This document shows positions 42,405 through 53,063 of a stretch of DNA of 60,000 bases, piece by piece (within the stretch, counting starts at the first letter, position 1; every line of letters begins with the position of its first letter). Made by a program: the position numbers and the translations under genes. This DNA comes from Strigamia acuminata. Its lineage: Eukaryota > Arthropoda > Chilopoda > Geophilomorpha > Linotaeniidae. The notes beneath the pieces are model-generated. The model did no database searches. It saw only the letters and a program-made list of their open reading frames with translations, and was not told where the DNA came from. The stretch lies in assembly GCA_949358305.1 (NCBI GenBank), contig CASHSZ010000002.1, forward strand, positions 64,001-124,000, read 5' to 3'.

Positions 42405-45400
42405 GGTCACCATGCAGGTGAAAAGCAAGATGTAAACTTTTTTCTTTTCCTTCTTGTTACTGCCGACATAAATTGGACCCAGGTGGTCCACTCCTGTGTT
42501 TTGGAATGGCGCTGCTGGTGTCACACGTTCAGCAGGAAGGTCACCAGTTGAAGGGTTGTTGCGAGCAAGTTTTCCTCGTCTGCAAATTTCACATTCTCGA
42601 ATAACTGTCTGGATAGTTCTTCTTCCTCTAATAATCCAAAATCGTTCGCGTAAATGATACAAAGTTTCGCTTATGTCACCGTGAAGTAACTCCAAATGCA
42701 CTTTCTTAATTAACAGTCTTGTTATCCAACTTTCATAGTGCAAGATGATTGGATAAACTTCCTCAAATGTCAACAAAGATTTTTTCAAGCGGCTACGAAG
42801 TCGAAGTAATCCGTCCTCGTCAATGAAGAGCTCGAAATTGCGTAGGGTGGAATGTTTAGACAGTTCTCTTTTGTTTTTCACATCCTCAACTTCCTCAGAA
42901 AAATGTAATTTCTGCGAAAACTGCAGGATCTTCAATTGGTTGGCCTCTATCTCGAGTGGCGAGAGAGGCTCGCCGCGCAAAGGTTTGTTTTTCCATCTCA
43001 AAATGTACGAAAAAACTCTCAAAAGTCTGTTGTAATTCCGGAAACGTTTGAAGAATTGACCAATAAAGCTTTCTTTAACTTGAATAGTCATCACAATGAT
43101 TTTTCGTTCTTCTTCTGGAAGATTTTCTTGTATAATTTCCTTTTTCTCTAGTTTTGAAACATCAACTCCGAACCACCAAAGTTTATTGTTCATCAATGTT
43201 TTTGAGTTGTGTGGTCGAGTTAATAAATCAGCTGGGTTAAATTCTGTTGGTACGTGGGACCATTGTTCGGGCTTAGTAGAAGAAATAATTTCTTGGACAC
43301 GGTTCGAGACGTATGGTTTCCACACATTTTTATCGGAATTGATCCAGGCTAAAGTAATGGTGGAGTCCGAGTAGTATCGCACTTCAGTGACTGGGTAGCC
43401 AGGAAGAAAATTCTCAAGCAGATACTTTGTCATTCTTACTCCTACCAATGCTGCAGTTAATTCAAGTCGAGGAAGTGTAATTTTCTTGGCTGGCGCAATA
43501 CGGCATTTGCTCAACAGTAAAGTTCTTTTGCCCTCCAAGTTGACGACAAAAATTGAACAGCCAAATGCTTTCATACTGGCATCGCAGAAAACTTCCAGTG
43601 TTATGTCCTGACCGGAATAAGTCTGTAGCCAACGTTGAACTTTTAGTTCCTTCAACTTCTGTATGTCGAGATTAAATTCTTCGACTTCTTTTTTCTCGGA
43701 GTCAAGAATCACTTCGTCCCAATTTTTCGTTCGAGCCTAGATGGCTTGAACAAGCAGTTTCATTCGAAGAACGACAGGTGAGATGAGACCCATCGGATCA
43801 AATATGGATGCCATAAATGAGACCACTTCTCGTTTCGTTGTGGGAATTTTTTCTAACTTCGGGATTTTAAACATCATTGTGTCGTCTTGCGTATCCCATA
43901 AGATTCCCAACATCTTGATGATTTTAAGATCTTCAAAATTCTCACCTCTCATGTGAAAATTTCTAGATTGAAGATTTTCAAAGACGGTCTTGTTAGCAGT
44001 TGCCCATTTAACAAGGGGAAGTTTCCCGTCGTCTAGAATCATCTTCAAATTCTCTGCATGTGTCGTTGTATCGGCGGTGAAATCTCTTCCAGAAGTCAAA
44101 TCATCCATAAAGATTCCGCCATCTAAAGCATCTACTTCTTTTGCATGAGTTTCTTCTTCGGGAACCTCTTCGGCGTGTTCCTCCACAACGTATTGCATAA
44201 TTGCCTCATCATACCTCTTCTTGAGATCTTCATTCGTGTCTATTCGTTTGAGAGTATTTGCCAATTGGTTTATCGATTTTTCCCAATTAGAGTCCAAATC
44301 CTCTTCTAAACCGTTGAATGGCAACAAGACTTCATATCTTCCGTCATCCATTCGCTGGGTTGTCTTTTCAAATCTGTCTCTGGTAAAGTCGGATTCTTTT
44401 TCTCCAGAATCTATTCCTATCGCTTCCAGATTCCACAACTTGTCCAGCTTCTGATTAATATCGATCTGGCAGGTATTGCAACACGATGTAAGATCGGCTT
44501 CCTCTTCAAACAGGCTGGTATTTCCAGCTGCGCCAGAAAGCACCCATCCGAACAACGTGTTGATAAGTCCAAGATCTTCATTAATCTTCTTGCGACCTTT
44601 TTTCAGAATTTTCCACCAAACGTCAACTCCTAACAAGAGGTCAACATTGGCAGTCGTTGCTGGCAAATCTTCTGCTAATTCCATGTTCAGTTTCTTTACC
44701 TTTTCAATGACTGAAGGATTCAAGATTCCTTGAACTCTCGGGAGGTTTTCAACGGATAACATGGTCAACTTGATATCTTGTTCATCATGTTTGGACTTGA
44801 GATTTATGTTGAACACGTCGTAATCCGTTTCTGCTGGCGTAGAATCATTAAATCTTTGAGTAGTCGCCGATATACTTCCACATTTCTTCAACTTGAGACG
44901 GTTGACCAATGCAGTGGTAATAAATGACCGATGACTGCCCGGATCAATCATTCCGCGAATATGATGAAATCCACCAGACTTCGTTTTTAAATCTGCGGTG
45001 AAAATCATTAGTTGAAGGGTTGTGGAGATGGCACACGAGACGTGGGTCGTCACTTGTGGCTCCTTCGGCTTCTCAACATTGCTTGGAGAATTCTTCACTT
45101 CTTGTTTTTTGCAAATGGTGGAGTGATGTCTCCCACCGCAATGCTTGCAGGAAAATTTGACTTTGCAATCACCAACTCTATGTCCAGTTCTGAAACAGTT
45201 GTAACAAAGTCTGTTTTTCTTAACTATTTCGATTTTTGCATTGATTTCGTACTCCTTTCCGCACGATCCATTCAGATAATTTTCGTCACAAAAAATGCAC
45301 TTCATAGTCTTTAAAGGCGCACTTTTGTTGTCCGATTTAGGTTCACTCTTTGTCTTTGCACTAGTAGACTGCTTGGCGTCTTGAGTGGCTGCACACGTGG

Positions 45401-46417
45401 TCATTGAACCTTTCACTTTCGTTTTCTCTACCTCAGATTTTTCATTCTTGTCTTTCTTCGATTTTTCAGAAACGTTTTCAGTCCTTTCAGCCATTGCAAC
45501 TTCATTCACAAAGAAATTGAGCAATGTCACGATATTCTTGTTTTGCATTCCGTGAACCTGGTAGAATCTCAATGCCATAGAATTGGGAAACTTGCTAATT
45601 ATGTCGGGTAATAGAAAGCTCCTGAAGTTTGAATAGGAATCTTTAATTGCTCGAGCAGTCTTATTGTCGCAAAAATTTTCGTCAAGTTTGTTTTTATCGC
45701 TTTGGTTGGATATACACTGGAAATTGTTTTTAAGTCTATAATGGATTTGATTAGTGCAGTTTGTTGGGCATCCTCATCACCATAGTTTCTTTCGAGTTCC
45801 TCTCTGGCTAAGTCATATGATTCCTCGATCAAAGGGAAGGTGGAGATGAGAGTTGCTGCTTCGCCAATGCACATGATCTGCAAGTATTGTTGTTTCTCAA
45901 CGTTACTTAGGTCTGGATCCTTGTGTACGGAGGTCTCGAAGTTGCTCTTGAACGTTCGGTACTTCAAAATATTCCCGTCGAACTTTACGGATTCCAGTTT
46001 GGGCAGTTTTGAATTTTTTCTAAACGAAGCTGTCGCGTTCAAAGTTGTATTCTGAGATGTGTTTGCATTGGAGCTTGTAGACGTATTTAATCTTCCTCCC
46101 AACGTTGGAATTAATCGCTTGGAAACTTCGTATCTCTTGCGAAGAAGATCCACTCTAGCTTGCATAAGCTCAAGTTTGTCAATGCATTCAAGATAATATT
46201 GGTGGTCGGAATAATTCTGTAATTCATTCAAAGCACCTACTATCCGTGTCTCTTTTGGGTTGGCAGTTTGCACTAGCGCTTCCAGTTCTCCTGGATCTGC
46301 TGTCTTCTCCGATATAGACAACAAATGATTCATTGCAGTGACCTGCGCTTCCCATCTTTGCTCAAATATGTCGATTTGATCTGCAGTAAGTAGATCTCTC
46401 ATTGTAGGTTCCGCCAT
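42405..46417 (-). pseudogene. BEL-3 gag-pol remnant
   Basis: Start ATG at 46417 (MAEPTMRD), with the frame open upstream to an ATG at 46477. Gag runs to 45599, where a single T is missing against BEL-1 and a stop follows. The frame then resumes from 45578 with zinc knuckles (near 45110-45230) and the DPGSH protease motif (near 44940). An in-frame deletion of about 440 bp at about 44155 joins the pre-RT linker directly to the segment just before FMDD, removing the fingers and the IADIKQAF motif. A Trp codon is TAG at 43737-43739. RNase H and the integrase zinc domain follow and end at 42405 in unrelated sequence. The fused frame runs on to 42240 and is not meaningful. Confidence 0.88.
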
Positions 46418-46744
46418 TTTCTCTGTCCTCTCTCTCAAAAAATTCGACTTTGAAATTTGGAAAGAACAGGTAAACACTGGCTTGACAATTCAACTTTGTT
46501 TTAACTTTTAAGAGAATAAACCTTGTAATTTTATTCCCCAAAAAGCACTCAATTTTCACAGTTTTTGTTTTAACTTTAGAGAGAATAAACTTTGTAATTT
46601 TTTCCCCCAAAAAGCACTCAATTTTCACGGTCCTTGTTGACACGCAAAAATTTTAGAATATCAAATGTTTGGCCAATCGAGGATGACCAAAAATTTGAGC
46701 TGTTTTGTGTACGTAAGTAAAACGTGACACAATACCCTGCACAC

Positions 46745-46897
46745 TTTGAAAATAATTGACGGTTTGTTTTGCAACAAAGCACGCCAAAAAACTCTTTTGA
46801 AAATAATTGACGGTTTGTTTTGCAACAAAGCACGCCAAAAAACTCTTTTGAAAATAATTGACGGTTTGTTTTGCAACAAAGCACGCCAAAAAACTCT
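46745..46897 (-). repeat. 51-bp tandem repeat, 3 copies, in BEL-3 leader
   Basis: AATTGACGGTTTGTTTTGC recurs at 46754, 46805 and 46856 (period 51). All three copies are nearly identical. BEL-1 has two copies of the same unit. Confidence 0.85.
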
Positions 46898-47279
46898 TAA
46901 CTTAAAATTTTGACTTAACTGACAGCTCATGCAACGTGAAACTAATCAGTTCTACTCTAAACAAATCAAATCTCTCCCGCTTATGGCGGTTATACTGGAG
47001 AACTAAGCACAAAATGAAAACACACTTCAAAACTTGTAAAATAGATAGTTTTTCGAAATAAACCCAAAAACCAACAAATGTAACAACCAAAATCCCAACA
47101 AGACACTTGATACTGTTCCCCTTAACAACCAAAATCTCCAAAATTTCAATTTCAAAAGGCAAAACACTAGAAAATGCAATAAAACAAGGGGTCAAACCGC
47201 TTTCCAACACAGCGCGTTGTGTTATCCTGTATTGTGACCTTGAAGTTCCAGCTGCATGCAAATGTTCACTCTCAACGCC

Positions 47280-47369
47280 AAAGTAGTCCCCGTTGTGGCT
47301 GTTGCCACGTTGAACGTTGACTCTAATGTAGTCCCCGTTGTGACTGTTGTCACGTTGAACGTTGACTCT
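47280..47369 (-). repeat. 45-bp tandem duplication in BEL-3 leader
   Basis: GTAGTCCCCGTTGTG...CACGTTGAACGTTGACTCT appears twice with a period of 45 bases (starts at 47283 and 47328). The BEL-1 leader has a single related copy near 3927-3963. Confidence 0.75.
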
Positions 47370-47469
47370 AGCAGACGACGCCAGACGAACGAATTGTTCC
47401 TCCGCCTCACCAAACACGCGTTGTAACGAATCGATGACGTAACGGAAAAACTCACGAATTGCAGTCGGA

Positions 47470-47488
47470 ATCCTGGTCACGGCTACCA
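47470..47488 (-). promoter_or_regulatory. BEL-3 primer-binding site
   Basis: Minus strand TGGTAGCCGTGACCAGGAT, identical to BEL-1 and also 15 nt from the LTR end. Confidence 0.6.
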
Positions 47489-47503
47489 AAACTTCGTATT
47501 CTG

Positions 47504-48704
47504 TGTTGCAGGTCAACAAACCAGAAAGAAAAGAACGGCGATGTGAATCCAAAACACTTGAGATCGCCCAAAATCGTATGTCGTGGTTAGTACGAAAACC
47601 GCACTGGAAAGCAATTAGTCCGAGAAGAATTGCATTGTTGATAAGCAGGAACACTGTTGAGAACACCTGCACCAAGTATCCAATAGGTGGCGGAGACATA
47701 AGTTGGCCTGGGAATTAATGTACTACTCAATACACATTGTAGGTGTTTGAAAATAAGCCTAACACAGGAGCTAAAAAAACACAACTCTTTTATTCAGAGG
47801 TTGGTTGATAACTGATTAAAAATCACTGGGTTACATAGTATATGGCACGGGCAACAATGAAACAGCATGTGCTCAACAATTGAAATCTAAAAATACACAT
47901 TACATCATCAATGGGTTGCTAGGCAATGAAAGAGAAATAAAACACAGCAAGATTGCCAATTCGCGGACCCTACATCAAAATTAGAATAAAATACATGAAA
48001 ATGGTCTCTGAGATACAAAGAACACAAAATCCAATCGTAACTAAGGTGAATAACGCTTTAAATTAGATGAATTAGAACAAGAGTGCACAAATTAGGCCTA
48101 ACTCATTGTTACAGACGAAATATGCAAAAATATGACATTTAGAGTCATAAATTCAATAAAATAACGTCAGAAATGAACTCAGCAGGCAAAATTACACTAG
48201 AAACATGAGAATTAGCATTTTCAAACATGAATTTTAACCAAAAACAACACACATTCAAAATCTTCGCAAAAGTCAACTGGAAACTGAAAATAGCATCATA
48301 CTCATTGCACAACTGAACTGGAAAATGAAAATTACTAGAAATATACCCAAAAATTACAGAATAAACAGACAAATGAATAGAAATAAGAATTCAACACAGA
48401 ATAAGTACTAAACATGAATAAATTGAATAATTTCAAGTAATCAGTATAAAAAATCATGAGATTTGAAATAAAACACTGTAAACACTTTATGTAAATAATA
48501 AAATGAACAAATCAACACAATCAAAATGACACTTGAATAAAATTAGACCTTAAATTGTTTATTATGGCCAAATCTAAAAAGTATGGTTAGAACTTTAATT
48601 GCAGAAAATCAATAAGCAAGTTTTATCAATATGAAGACAAAAATAAAACACTGAATAATAATTGCAATTAAGCAGTCACAATAAATTCCATTCTGTTCGC
48701 AACA
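47504..48704 (-). repeat. BEL-3 5' LTR (about 1.2 kb)
   Basis: The inner end is CCTGCAACA (minus), equal to the BEL-2 LTR end. The outer end is taken as TGTTGCGAACAG (minus) at 48704, by weak alignment with TGTTGCAAGACAG of BEL-1. The inner part resembles the BEL-2 LTR closely; the outer part is much diverged and shorter, so the outer boundary is the less certain one. Confidence 0.6.
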
Positions 48705-49977
48705 TCATCACAGTTCACTTAGCACAAACACCACAAGACAAATTTCTCTGAAAGTTCAGAAATAGTGTTTAAACCTTAGTAGAAGCCTTCGATGTAAGTT
48801 TTAGCAACATCCAAGCAATGATTTGGGAGAATAGACTTTTGATCTTATCACAGTTGACTTAGCACAAACACCACAAGCCCAATGTCTCTGTAGCAATCCA
48901 ACTTGCAGACTGATAGTGAACTGCTACAGGAGGGAAGATTCGCTTGTGAACCAACCGCAGCTTCTATAGAAGAGATCTTTCTTGAAATGCAGCTTGACTA
49001 AATCTAAAATGGCTGAGTTTCTGCCTCTCATCTCCTCCTTAGCTGCTTCAGGGAGTGAGGAGTAAATTCTCTACTCACTCACTTCAGGATTAGCAGAAAT
49101 GAAGACTCTTGTTGCAAAATAAAACATCCTTTGTTTATTCTTGGAGAATTGACTTATTTCTCTTTTAGAATAACAAGTTTAACATGAGAAATAACCAAAC
49201 TTAACAACAAGAGAGAGGAATAACAAGTTCTACTCTTTTTTACAAAGATTCCTTAGCAACTACAAATTCACGAGGCACCTAGTGACTAAATTCGTAAATA
49301 ACATAAGTTAAAGCTTGCATTGTGCCTCATAATAGAGATAAAATCAATTTAAATTAACAGAAACCATTGGAAAGAATTATAACAAATAGAAAAGGAATAA
49401 ACTTAACTAAATATGCAAATAACGCATCTAAAACAAGTCAAATACACTGTAAAAATGCATTAATTGCATTCTCTTACAAAATTAACAATTCCTTCTTTTC
49501 CAGTACACTTTTGAAGCAGCTCAGATGCTTCAAACCCGTCATTCCGCCTTCACAACTGAACTGGGAACAGGACAAGACTTAGAAATAGGTAAACATAACA
49601 TGAAAACATTGGAAAACAAGACTAAAAATTCCTAAACCTTGACCTTGTCATTCTAGGAGATAAAATACCTAACAAACATTGTCTTTACTGAAAATTGACA
49701 CACAAAAGGACATGTAAAATTCCTATTACAACAGAAAAAGATTAGATGTTTGCTAAATAAATAATACAATTATAAGATTGAAATTAGTAACTCTTCTTTA
49801 CATCTTCAAACAAATAAATTCAAACTGCTATCAAATTGACGAGCAGTTGTGGTCTCTCTTTCCTCCTTTCTGTTGCTCGAAACAGAGATTGCCGTCGAAA
49901 AGAAAAGAAGGTGAAGAAGAACCTCTTAACAATTTGAAAACTTCTCATCCACCTAGGATCAGCTCCCTAGTGACTCC
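48705..49977 (-). other. AT-rich region downstream of the BEL-4 chimera
   Basis: About 1.3 kb with no ORF of interest. A phrase AGCACAAACACCACAAG with flanks (CACAGTT.ACTT) occurs at about 48712 and 48848. May include the 3' UTR and 3' LTR of BEL-4, but I find no repeat of the sequence right of 52545, so no LTR can be assigned. Confidence 0.4.
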
Positions 49978-52545
49978 TTAAGGTGGGCGCAATTTTTTGC
50001 AGATCAGACTGGCCACCCATGGAGGTAATCTTCGATTCAAAATCGCTAAACTTAAATGTGCCGCTCCATTAATTAGCTTACTCTTGACTTCTGTGGATTC
50101 GATTAATCTCGGAAAACAGGTACGACATGTCGACTTGTATTTCTCTTCTCCTCCTACTGACTGAACTTGCGCTTCTTCCGAGATTCGTTTGGTGAACGAG
50201 GCTTTGTTTCCACAAAAGTGGCATTTAGCATGAAGTTTGACGATATTTTCTGCTAGTGGAATGAGGTTGGATACTGCCTTAAATTCCCTTCTCTTGTAAT
50301 CACCATTCTTTTTGAAATTTTCGGACATTTCTTTTTTCTTTTCAGTGGACTCCGGTGCGTTTGGACTCAGCAAAGCCGCCATCTTGCCCGAGCTTATTGC
50401 TTTAAACGTCAGTTTTCCATCCATTTCTATTTTTTCGATGGGGACGTCTGCACGCTGTACCTCTTGCTCGATAGAGCTGCTCGCGGCGAAAAGAGAATGG
50501 GTGTCGCCTATCTTTCGAAAATCATCATTTTCGCCTTTTTTGTCAGGTATTAAAGCGGAATTTTCGAGTTCAAACTCTCCTTTGTCCTTTCTGGTGGTTT
50601 TGGAAATAGTCTTTCTCTCAGAATCTATCGCCATGCATGATATGTCTCCTGGTGAGAGGTCATCCTTGTAGACAATTTTTGACTTAATTTGACCGTTTAA
50701 GATCCACCCAAACACTGTATTCATCATCCCCAATTCTGTGCTAATTCTTTTCGTTCCAGATTGGAGGACTTTCCACCAAGCGCCGCTTCCTAATAAGATA
50801 TCAACTTCATCCGTCACAGAAGGATGTGGTTCGGCCATCTTCAGACCAAAAGACTTGATTTGTTGAAGTGTTTGATCATCCACCACTCCCTTCACACTTG
50901 GAAGTGTGTCGGTATCAAGAGCAAGTACGGAGATTTTTTGCTTGTCGTGACGGGATTGCAATTCGAAGCGAAATACGCCATGGGTTGTCGGAACTGGTTG
51001 TTTGTTTAACAAACACTGTGTCATAGTTTGGTAGGTTTCGATCTTATTCAATTGAAGTTTCTTGACCAATCGTTTTGTAACGTATGAACGATGGCTTCCT
51101 GGATCCAGCAAACCTCGAACGGAAACGGTTTCTCCACTCTTCCGGACGAAAAGCGCAGTAAACACCATTAGCTGGACATCACTCGAAATCGACAATGAGA
51201 CGTTCGCTGATACGTTCTCTTCTTTTGGGTCAGTCGTCTTCTCTGTCTGTCCTCTGTTGCAAATCGATGTATGGTGACGACCACCACATGCCCGACAACA
51301 AAACTTAACTGGACAGTTGCCCACTGTATGCGTAGGTCTTAGACAATTGAAACATAAACGCTTTCTTTTTACTATATCATATTTTTCTGAAATTCCCAGC
51401 TTTGCGTCACAATTGTTGTTGAAATGATCTCTTTCGCAGAAGGCGCAGATCAATTTCCTGATTGGATTCGACTTCTGTTTGACGGATTCTCTCGTGTTGG
51501 ACCCGAATGAAGTATCTTGCGTCGCCGCGCAAGAGGACATGGTTCCTCGGAGCTCGTCTTTGGATTCTTTTGTAGAACTCTTCTCGCCCTTTTTGGCGCT
51601 CTTTGTGCTCGTAAACACACTATCGTCGGAAAGTTCTGCAACTCGGACTTCACTAGCTACGAATTCTAGAAATAAATTAACGTTTTCCACGTTTCCTTTA
51701 TAAATCCTGTGGAATCGCCTTCCCAATTCCGGTGGAAACTTTCGCAATAACTCTGGAATTAAAAATAATCCGGTAGTTGTGACTGGGAACTTCAACTGTT
51801 CTAATGTTCGAAAAGCACTGGTGAGGGACGTCAATAGAGATTTTACTGGCTGGATTGGGTACAAATCTTTAACTGCTTCAGCTTCACGAATTTTCCTCGC
51901 CAGAGCGTTCTTTTGGGCAACTTCCGACCCAAAAAGTCCTTCTAAACTGCTAAGTGCCATTAAATACGAATCGCTGGTAAGTGGGTACGACTTGATTGCC
52001 ACTTCCGCTTCCCCGATACAACTTGATTTCAGGTATTGAAGTTTTTCGACGTTCGATAACTCGGCATCGGCATCAACTGTGGTTGAAAACATATCCATGA
52101 AGCTCTTATACTCCATCGGATTCCCGTCAAATTTCTGCAATGTCAGCTTTGGAAGCTTTGTAGTCTTCCTTGAGATTGTTGATGAGTTGTTCAGAAATCC
52201 CGAATTCATTAACGTATTTCCGCCGGGATGTGCCCCAAACTTATCCTGCATCTGTTTTGAAAATTTCGTCCTTTGCTTAAGAAGATTGACCTTTGTCCTA
52301 ATGTCTTCAAGACGTCTCAAACTAAGCAGGTAATCTGAACGTTCTATCTTGTCTTTAAAGACAGCGAGCTCATCAATAAGGTCACTCAACTGCGCATCTA
52401 TTATTGCGTGGAGAGCTTCAAGCTCACCCCCGTCGAAAACGTTTGCAGATGTCGAGAGCAGATCCTCTGCTCCTTGGGCCTTGGCTTGCCATTGTGTTTC
52501 TTTCTCCTCCGCTGCTTCCGCGGTCAAACCAGCTGCAGTTGCCAT
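49978..52545 (-). CDS. BEL-4 gag-protease fused to thymidine-kinase-like C-terminal segment (855 aa)
   Basis: Single open frame from the ATG at 52545. Residues ~1-330 are BEL/Pao gag (DUF1759 type). Two zinc knuckles follow (CFNCLRPTHTVGNC and CxxCGGRHHTSIC, near 395-430). A DUF1758-type protease-like domain has DPGSHRS near residue 492 and ends near MNTVFGWILNG (about 620). In BEL-1 the RT linker follows here, but this ORF instead has ~130 polar residues with no match that I see. Residues ~754-811 then match the C-terminal zinc-binding lobe of type II thymidine kinase (TK1). C775, C778, C807 and C810 have the family's CxxC-28-CxxC spacing, with FTKR and VGGEEKY in the lasso position. The kinase P-loop is absent, so no kinase activity is expected. 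A further 44 residues of unknown origin end the ORF. RT, RNase H and integrase are missing. The most likely origin is capture of a host TK1 exon by the retroelement. No stop or frameshift is seen. Confidence 0.85.
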   Translation of the reverse strand: MATAAGLTAEAAEEKETQWQAKAQGAEDLLSTSANVFDGGELEALHAIIDAQLSDLIDELAVFKDKIERSDYLLSLRRLEDIRTKVNLLKQRTKFSKQMQDKFGAHPGGNTLMNSGFLNNSSTISRKTTKLPKLTLQKFDGNPMEYKSFMDMFSTTVDADAELSNVEKLQYLKSSCIGEAEVAIKSYPLTSDSYLMALSSLEGLFGSEVAQKNALARKIREAEAVKDLYPIQPVKSLLTSLTSAFRTLEQLKFPVTTTGLFLIPELLRKFPPELGRRFHRIYKGNVENVNLFLEFVASEVRVAELSDDSVFTSTKSAKKGEKSSTKESKDELRGTMSSCAATQDTSFGSNTRESVKQKSNPIRKLICAFCERDHFNNNCDAKLGISEKYDIVKRKRLCFNCLRPTHTVGNCPVKFCCRACGGRHHTSICNRGQTEKTTDPKEENVSANVSLSISSDVQLMVFTALFVRKSGETVSVRGLLDPGSHRSYVTKRLVKKLQLNKIETYQTMTQCLLNKQPVPTTHGVFRFELQSRHDKQKISVLALDTDTLPSVKGVVDDQTLQQIKSFGLKMAEPHPSVTDEVDILLGSGAWWKVLQSGTKRISTELGMMNTVFGWILNGQIKSKIVYKDDLSPGDISCMAIDSERKTISKTTRKDKGEFELENSALIPDKKGENDDFRKIGDTHSLFAASSSIEQEVQRADVPIEKIEMDGKLTFKAISSGKMAALLSPNAPESTEKKKEMSENFKKNGDYKRREFKAVSNLIPLAENIVKLHAKCHFCGNKASFTKRISEEAQVQSVGGEEKYKSTCRTCFPRLIESTEVKSKLINGAAHLSLAILNRRLPPWVASLICKKLRPP

Positions 52546-52745
52546 TTATTCTCGAGAAAGAGAGAATGAGAATAAAAATTCTATTCAACAACTCAATAAC
52601 TGTGAATTAAATTCCCACGAATATTCTCCGAACTTCACAGACTCTTACTTACACTTGCTTAGCGTTTATTCAAATGCGGTGTGCAAATGGAAAACGACCT
52701 CGAAATAAAATGCTAAACTTAACTCCGAAATACTACAGACAAATT
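52546..52745 (-). other. BEL-4 5' leader, part left of copia-2
   Basis: 200 bp upstream of the gag ATG, AT-rich, ending in the copia-2 target site AAATT. Continues at 58671. Confidence 0.55.
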
Positions 52746-53063
52746 TGTTAAGATATAATGTATATTGATAAGCAATCACTTTTACAACATGTGTGTATAT
52801 ATATCTTTGCGTATTATCATGTAACTAAGTGTTAATGTATGTGTTTGGCCAACGCGAGTGATCGCAACGTTTGTTTACATACAGTGTCTGTATGCTGCCT
52901 ACAGGTGGCGCTGATTGCATTGAGGTCATGTGACCAATCAATAAAGCTCACTTGATGTTTTGGTTCTCACCTGTTAACATGATGTGTATTTCTTTCACCT
53001 GATGTGTTTTTCCAATCCACTACATTTGCCATTATTTGCAGAAGTTTGCAACACTATTCAACA
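52746..53063 (+). repeat. copia-2 left LTR (318 bp)
   Basis: Begins TGTTAAGATATAATG and ends CTATTCAACA. Differs from the right LTR at two places I noticed (GAGGTCATG/GAGGTTATG and GCCATTATT/GCCACTATT). Contains CTACAGGTGGCGCTG, an AGGTGGCGC core at 52913-52921. Confidence 0.95.

Larger units (their letters stand above)
46418..47503 (-). other. BEL-3 5' untranslated leader
   Basis: Related to the BEL-1 leader. Contains a 51-bp tandem array, a 45-bp duplication and the PBS. Confidence 0.75.
42405..48704 (-). mobile_element. BEL-3: decayed, 3'-truncated BEL/Pao element
   Basis: Minus-strand relative of BEL-1/2, clearly more diverged. It has a 5' LTR (47504-48704), PBS, leader with repeats, and gag-pol broken by one frameshift, one nonsense change and one in-frame deletion. 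The integrase stops abruptly at 42405, where similarity to BEL-2 (near 28650) ends and unrelated GC-rich sequence begins, so the 3' third of the integrase and the 3' LTR are lost. Confidence 0.88.

Noticed and set aside
46653-46930. Three overlapping frames with a 17-residue repeat in the BEL-3 leader
   Set aside because: Produced by the 51-bp tandem repeat, which is open in three frames; no start context or domain, and BEL-1 has only two units.
49978-52545. BEL-4 chimera as a functional thymidine kinase
   Set aside because: Only the C-terminal zinc lobe is present; the nucleotide-binding P-loop and the kinase core are missing.
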